Part shown: positions 60,688 through 64,000 of the stretch, one piece after another | Layout of the letters: every line of letters begins with the position of its first letter | How positions within the stretch are numbered: position 1 is the first letter of the stretch | NCBI RefSeq assembly: GCF_036195045.1 | Contig: NZ_CP108100.1 | Location: 7,254,001 to 7,318,000 of the forward strand | DNA: 64,000 nt | Source of the DNA: Streptomyces sp. NBC_00236 | GTDB taxonomy: Bacteria > Actinomycetota > Actinomycetes > Streptomycetales > Streptomycetaceae | Direction: 5' to 3' | Notes under the pieces: generated by a model | The model's database searches: none | What the model was told of the DNA's origin: nothing | The model's input: the letters and a program-made list of their open reading frames with translations, nothing else | Made by a program: the position numbers and the translations under genes

Positions 60688-61878
60688 GTGAGACGAATGA
60701 CGGCACGACCCGCGAATGCGCATCAGGCGCGACTGCTCCGGCTGTTGCGCGACGGCGGGCCCAACTCACGGGCACAGCTGGGGGATCAGGTCGATCTCTC
60801 CCGCTCCAAGCTCGCCGTCGAGGTGGACAGACTGCTGGAGACCGGCCTTGTCGTGGCCGACGGACTCGCCGCATCCCGCGGCGGGCGTCGCTCGCACAAC
60901 ATCCGGCTCGCCCCGGCGCTGCGCTTCCTCGGCGTCGACATCGGCGCCACCTCGGTCGATGTGGCGGTCACCAACGCGGAACTGGAGGTCCTGGGGCACC
61001 TCAACCACCCCATGGACGTACGCGAAGGCCCCGTCGCCATCTTCGAGCAGGTGCTGTCCATGGCGGCCAAGCTCCGGGCCTCCGGGCTCGCCGAAGGGTT
61101 CGACGGCGCGGGCATCGGCGTACCGGGACCGGTCCGCTTCCCCGAAGGCATCCCGGTCGCACCGCCGATCATGCCCGGCTGGGACGGCTTCCCGGTCCGC
61201 GAGGCGCTCAGCCAGGAACTGGGCTGCCCCGTCATGGTCGACAACGACGTGAACCTGATGGCGATGGGGGAGCAGCACGCGGGCGTCGCCCGCTCCGTGG
61301 GCGACTTCCTGTGCATCAAGATCGGCACCGGTATCGGCTGCGGCATCGTCGTCGGCGGAGAGGTCCACCGCGGTACGACGGGCAGCGCCGGCGACATCGG
61401 CCACATCCAGGTCGAACCCGACGGCCGTCCCTGTGCCTGCGGCAACCGGGGCTGCCTGGAAGCACACTTCAGCGGCGCCGCACTGGCCCGCGACGCCGAG
61501 GACGCGGCCCGTGCCGGTCAGTCCCTGGAGCTCGCGGCCCGGCTGGAGGCGTCAGGCAAACTCACCGCCGCCGACGTCGCCGCCGCCGCGGCCGCCGGCG
61601 ACCCCACCTCGCTCGACCTGATCCGCGAAGGCGGCAACCGGGTCGGACAGGTCATCGCAGGACTCGTCAGCTTCTTCAACCCCGGTCTGGTGGTGATCGG
61701 CGGCGGGGTGACCGGACTGGGCCACACGCTGCTGGCCAGCGTCCGGACCCAGGTCTACCGGCAGTCCCTGCCGCTGGCCACCGGAAACCTCCCGATCGTG
61801 CTGGGCGAGCTGGGACCCGCAGCCGGAGTCATCGGCGCGGCCAGGCTCATCAGCGACCACCTCTTCTCACCCGCCTGA
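60688..61878 (+). CDS. ROK-family transcriptional repressor
   Basis: This 396-residue repressor has an N-terminal winged HTH (NAHQARLLRLLRDGGPNSRAQ, DLSRSKLAVEVDRLLETG). Its sugar-kinase-like ROK domain shows LGVDIGATSVDVAV, IGVPGPVRFPEG, DNDVNLMAMGE and the zinc motif HIQVEPDGRPCACGNRGCLE (C-x-C-G-x-x-G-C-x-E). GTG 60688 has GGGGAGGGG before it. Gene order with a CUT2 sugar importer suggests it senses the imported sugar, for example xylose or ribose, and represses the operon. Confidence 0.92.
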   Translation: MRRMTARPANAHQARLLRLLRDGGPNSRAQLGDQVDLSRSKLAVEVDRLLETGLVVADGLAASRGGRRSHNIRLAPALRFLGVDIGATSVDVAVTNAELEVLGHLNHPMDVREGPVAIFEQVLSMAAKLRASGLAEGFDGAGIGVPGPVRFPEGIPVAPPIMPGWDGFPVREALSQELGCPVMVDNDVNLMAMGEQHAGVARSVGDFLCIKIGTGIGCGIVVGGEVHRGTTGSAGDIGHIQVEPDGRPCACGNRGCLEAHFSGAALARDAEDAARAGQSLELAARLEASGKLTAADVAAAAAAGDPTSLDLIREGGNRVGQVIAGLVSFFNPGLVVIGGGVTGLGHTLLASVRTQVYRQSLPLATGNLPIVLGELGPAAGVIGAARLISDHLFSPA

Positions 61879-62107
61879 TCCTTCACCTGCCTGTTCCCGC
61901 ACCTTCCTGACCTCGTACGATCCCGCACCCGCCCCACCCTTCACCGGCCCGCATCGAGGCCCGACGGCACCAAGGCACCGCCCCGCGCTCAGGCCGGGGT
62001 CCGGGGAACACCCCCGGGACCGCACTGCGCCCTGCCCGCTCACCGGCCCTTCCCCTGCTTCCGGACTCGCCCGCGCAGGGGCACCCCATCCGCCGAGGGG
62101 ATTTGTC

Positions 62108-63640
62108 ATGGCTCCAGAACCACCGCTGCTCACCATGTCCGGCATCACCAAGTCCTTCCCCGGTGTGCGCGCCCTCGACGGCGTGGACCTGGAGGTCCAG
62201 GCCGGCGAAGTCCACTGCCTCCTCGGCCAGAACGGCGCCGGCAAGTCCACGCTCATCAAGGTCCTCGCCGGGGCCCACCAGCCCGACGACGGCGAGATCA
62301 CCTGGTGCGGCGCACCTGCCGTACTCAAGTCGCCCATCACCGCGATGCGTCTCGGGATCGCCACCATCTACCAGGAACTCGACCTGGTCGAGGGGCTGTC
62401 GGTCGCCGAGAACGTCTTCCTGGGCCATGAACCCACCAGCGCCGGCTTCGTCGTCCGTACCCGCGAAGGCCGTACGTCGGCGGCCGCCCTGCTGAAACGG
62501 CTCGGCCACCCGGAGATCGACCCGGCCCGCGCGGTCGGTGAACTCTCCGCGGCCCAGCAGCAGATCGTGTCCATGGCCCGGGCGCTCTCCCACGACGTAC
62601 GCCTCATCGTGATGGACGAGCCGTCAGCCGCCCTCGACCCCGACGAGGTCGACAACCTCTTCAGGATCGTCGCCTCGCTGACCGCGGACGGAGTCGCCGT
62701 CGTCTACATCTCGCACCGCCTGGAGGAGATCCGCCGGATCGGCGACCGGGTGACCGTGCTCAAGGACGGTCGGGCCGTGGCGGTCGGACTCCCCGCCGAG
62801 TCCACACCTACACGCGACATCGTTGCCATGATGACGGGCCGCAACGTCGAGTACGTCTTCCCGCCCCGGCCCGAAGCCGCCCCCGAGGACGGCAGGCCCG
62901 TGCCCGCTCCGGTCCTCACGGTCCAAGGCCTCACCCGGAAGGGCGAGTTCGACCCCGTCGACCTGGAGTTGAGGCCCGGCGAGATCGTGGGCCTCGCCGG
63001 ACTCGTCGGCTCGGGACGCTCCGAGATCCTGGAGACCATCTACGGCGCCCGCAAGGCCACCGCCGGACGGGTCACGGTCGCGGGCAGGCCGCTGCGGTCG
63101 GGCAGCGTACGCGCCGCCGTCGCCGCCGGCATCGGCCTCGCCCCCGAGGAACGCAAGGCACAGGCCCTGCTGATGCTCGAATCCGTCACCCGCAATGTCT
63201 CCGTGTCCTCCATGTCCCGCTTCTCCAGGGCAGGTTGGGTCGACCGGGGAGCCGAACGCAAGGCGGCCCGCTCCGCCACCCGCGAACTCTCCCTGCGCCC
63301 CGACAACCCGGACACCCCCGTTCGCACGCTCTCCGGCGGCAACCAGCAGAAGGCGGTCCTCGCCCGCTGGCTGCTGCGCGGCTGCCGGGTGCTGCTGCTC
63401 GACGAACCGACCCGCGGAGTGGACGTCGGCGCCCGCGCCGAGCTCTACGCCGTGATCCGCCGGCTGGCCGACGAAGGCCTCGCCGTTCTGCTCGTCTCCA
63501 GCGAAGTGCCCGAAGTCCTGGGCCTCGCCGACCGGGTGCTGGTCCTCCGTGAAGGGCGCGTCGTCCATACGGCGGACGCCGGGGAGCTCGACGAGCACCG
63601 CGTACTCGACCTCGTGATGGAAGGGAGCCCGACGTCATGA
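62108..63640 (+). CDS. Sugar ABC transporter ATP-binding protein (CUT2: RbsA/XylG type)
   Basis: This 510-residue double ATPase powers uptake of a monosaccharide. The first domain has GQNGAGKST (Walker A), LSAAQQQIVSMARAL (signature) and LIVMDEPSAALDPDE (Walker B). The second has a degenerate Walker A (GLVGSGRSEIL), LSGGNQQKAVLARWL and LLLDEPTRGVDVG, exactly as in RbsA/XylG/MglA. Its end overlaps the permease start (ATGA). The substrate is not readable; the ROK gene upstream hints at a pentose. Confidence 0.93.
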   Translation: MAPEPPLLTMSGITKSFPGVRALDGVDLEVQAGEVHCLLGQNGAGKSTLIKVLAGAHQPDDGEITWCGAPAVLKSPITAMRLGIATIYQELDLVEGLSVAENVFLGHEPTSAGFVVRTREGRTSAAALLKRLGHPEIDPARAVGELSAAQQQIVSMARALSHDVRLIVMDEPSAALDPDEVDNLFRIVASLTADGVAVVYISHRLEEIRRIGDRVTVLKDGRAVAVGLPAESTPTRDIVAMMTGRNVEYVFPPRPEAAPEDGRPVPAPVLTVQGLTRKGEFDPVDLELRPGEIVGLAGLVGSGRSEILETIYGARKATAGRVTVAGRPLRSGSVRAAVAAGIGLAPEERKAQALLMLESVTRNVSVSSMSRFSRAGWVDRGAERKAARSATRELSLRPDNPDTPVRTLSGGNQQKAVLARWLLRGCRVLLLDEPTRGVDVGARAELYAVIRRLADEGLAVLLVSSEVPEVLGLADRVLVLREGRVVHTADAGELDEHRVLDLVMEGSPTS

Positions 63641-64000
63641 CGCAGCCCGTCTCCTCGGCGCAGCAGAGCGGGCCGGACAAGGGCGCCGTGCCCGTGTCCG
63701 TCCCCGCGTCCCCGAAGAAGGACCGGCCCCCGCGTGCCTTCGGGCTGCGCGCGGACGTCCGCAACCTCTCCCTGCTCGGCGTCCTCGCCGCACTGATAGT
63801 CGTCGGCGGCATCACCGAACCCGACAGCTTCCTGGACACCGGGAACCTCCAGCTCATCCTGACCCAGGCGTCCGTCATCGGCGTCGTCACCGTCGGCATG
63901 ACCTTCGTCATCATCGGCGGCGGCATCGACCTGTCCGTCGGCGCCATGGTCGCCCTCGCCTCCGTCTGGGCGACGACGCTCGCCACCCAGGACTTCGGCT
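63637..64000 (+). CDS. Sugar ABC transporter permease (CUT2), N-terminal part
   Basis: The first 121 residues run off the right edge. After a Ser/Pro-rich cytoplasmic tail comes helix 1 (LSLLGVLAALIVVGGITEP). FLDTGNLQLILTQASVIGVV and MTFVIIGGGIDLSVGAMVAL follow, the conserved core of RbsC/XylH permeases (G-G-I-D-L-S-V-G). ATG 63637 overlaps the ATPase stop, so the two are co-translated. Confidence 0.92.
   Translation, partial: MTQPVSSAQQSGPDKGAVPVSVPASPKKDRPPRAFGLRADVRNLSLLGVLAALIVVGGITEPDSFLDTGNLQLILTQASVIGVVTVGMTFVIIGGGIDLSVGAMVALASVWATTLATQDFG

Overview
The window is typical Streptomyces chromosome. The DNA is very GC-rich, with G/C at almost every third codon position. GTG and even TTG starts are frequent, genes overlap by ATGA/GTGA, Tat and Sec signal peptides are alanine-rich, and actinomycete-specific families are present (DUF6131, DUF6204, DUF1996, SHOCT proteins). 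A perfect CebR box is also present. No rRNA, tRNA, CRISPR array, transposase or prophage was seen. The window looks like accessory or arm-proximal chromosome, rich in regulators, secreted enzymes and small catabolic clusters.

Layout. 1-9.7 kb: tail of an S66 LD-carboxypeptidase, a secreted CocE/S15-type hydrolase behind two operator-like palindromes, LapA, a GNAT acetyltransferase, a MerR regulator with a textbook 19-bp-spacer promoter facing a double alpha/beta-hydrolase, a ComB-like phosphatase, a SHOCT protein, and a Tat-exported GH11 xylanase with CBM2. 9.7-13 kb: uracil-DNA glycosylase, then a tightly coupled operon of HemK2-like methyltransferase, CDGSH protein and haem-oxygenase-like iron enzyme. 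13.6-16.5 kb: SRPBCC protein and a secreted arabinofuranosidase-like enzyme (FnIII+CBM2) under a CebR box. 16.9-23.3 kb: DUF6204, an arginase-like protein lacking two metal-binding histidines, DUF5107/TPR, VOC, a methyltransferase and a PAP2-diacylglycerol kinase fusion.

23.5-28.6 kb is a sugar/sugar-acid oxidation cluster: IclR regulator, SMP-30 lactonase, U32-like TIM barrel, zinc alcohol dehydrogenase and enolase-superfamily dehydratase. 28.9-35.6 kb: a PLP-fold protein without the Schiff-base lysine, two metallo-hydrolases around a DedA protein, a resolvase-like small protein, and a membrane phosphodiesterase. 35.6-38.5 kb: a LacI regulator with a DUF305-like lipoprotein and a DUF1996 secreted protein. 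Their promoter carries two GAGAGCGCTCTC operators 109 bp apart. 38.6-46 kb: a LigA-type DNA ligase, MreB-like protein, proline-rich membrane protein, fused SecDF and YoaK.

46-55 kb: pterin dehydratase, LysR/methyltransferase, NmrA/AraC pair, a His-rich methyltransferase, ricin-type lectin, aldo-keto reductase and acyl-CoA ligase. 55.5-60.5 kb: LysR/bile-acid-symporter pair, fdhD next to a decayed formate dehydrogenase Fe-S subunit gene, KAS III and GntR. 60.7-64 kb: ROK repressor followed by a CUT2 sugar ABC transporter that runs off the window.

The best candidate for an undescribed biochemical system is the methyltransferase-CDGSH-diiron enzyme operon (10749-12704). The best regulatory finds are the two-operator LacI promoter, the MerR promoter and the operators of the two plant-cell-wall hydrolases. 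The best evolutionary find is the formate dehydrogenase gene remnant beside fdhD.
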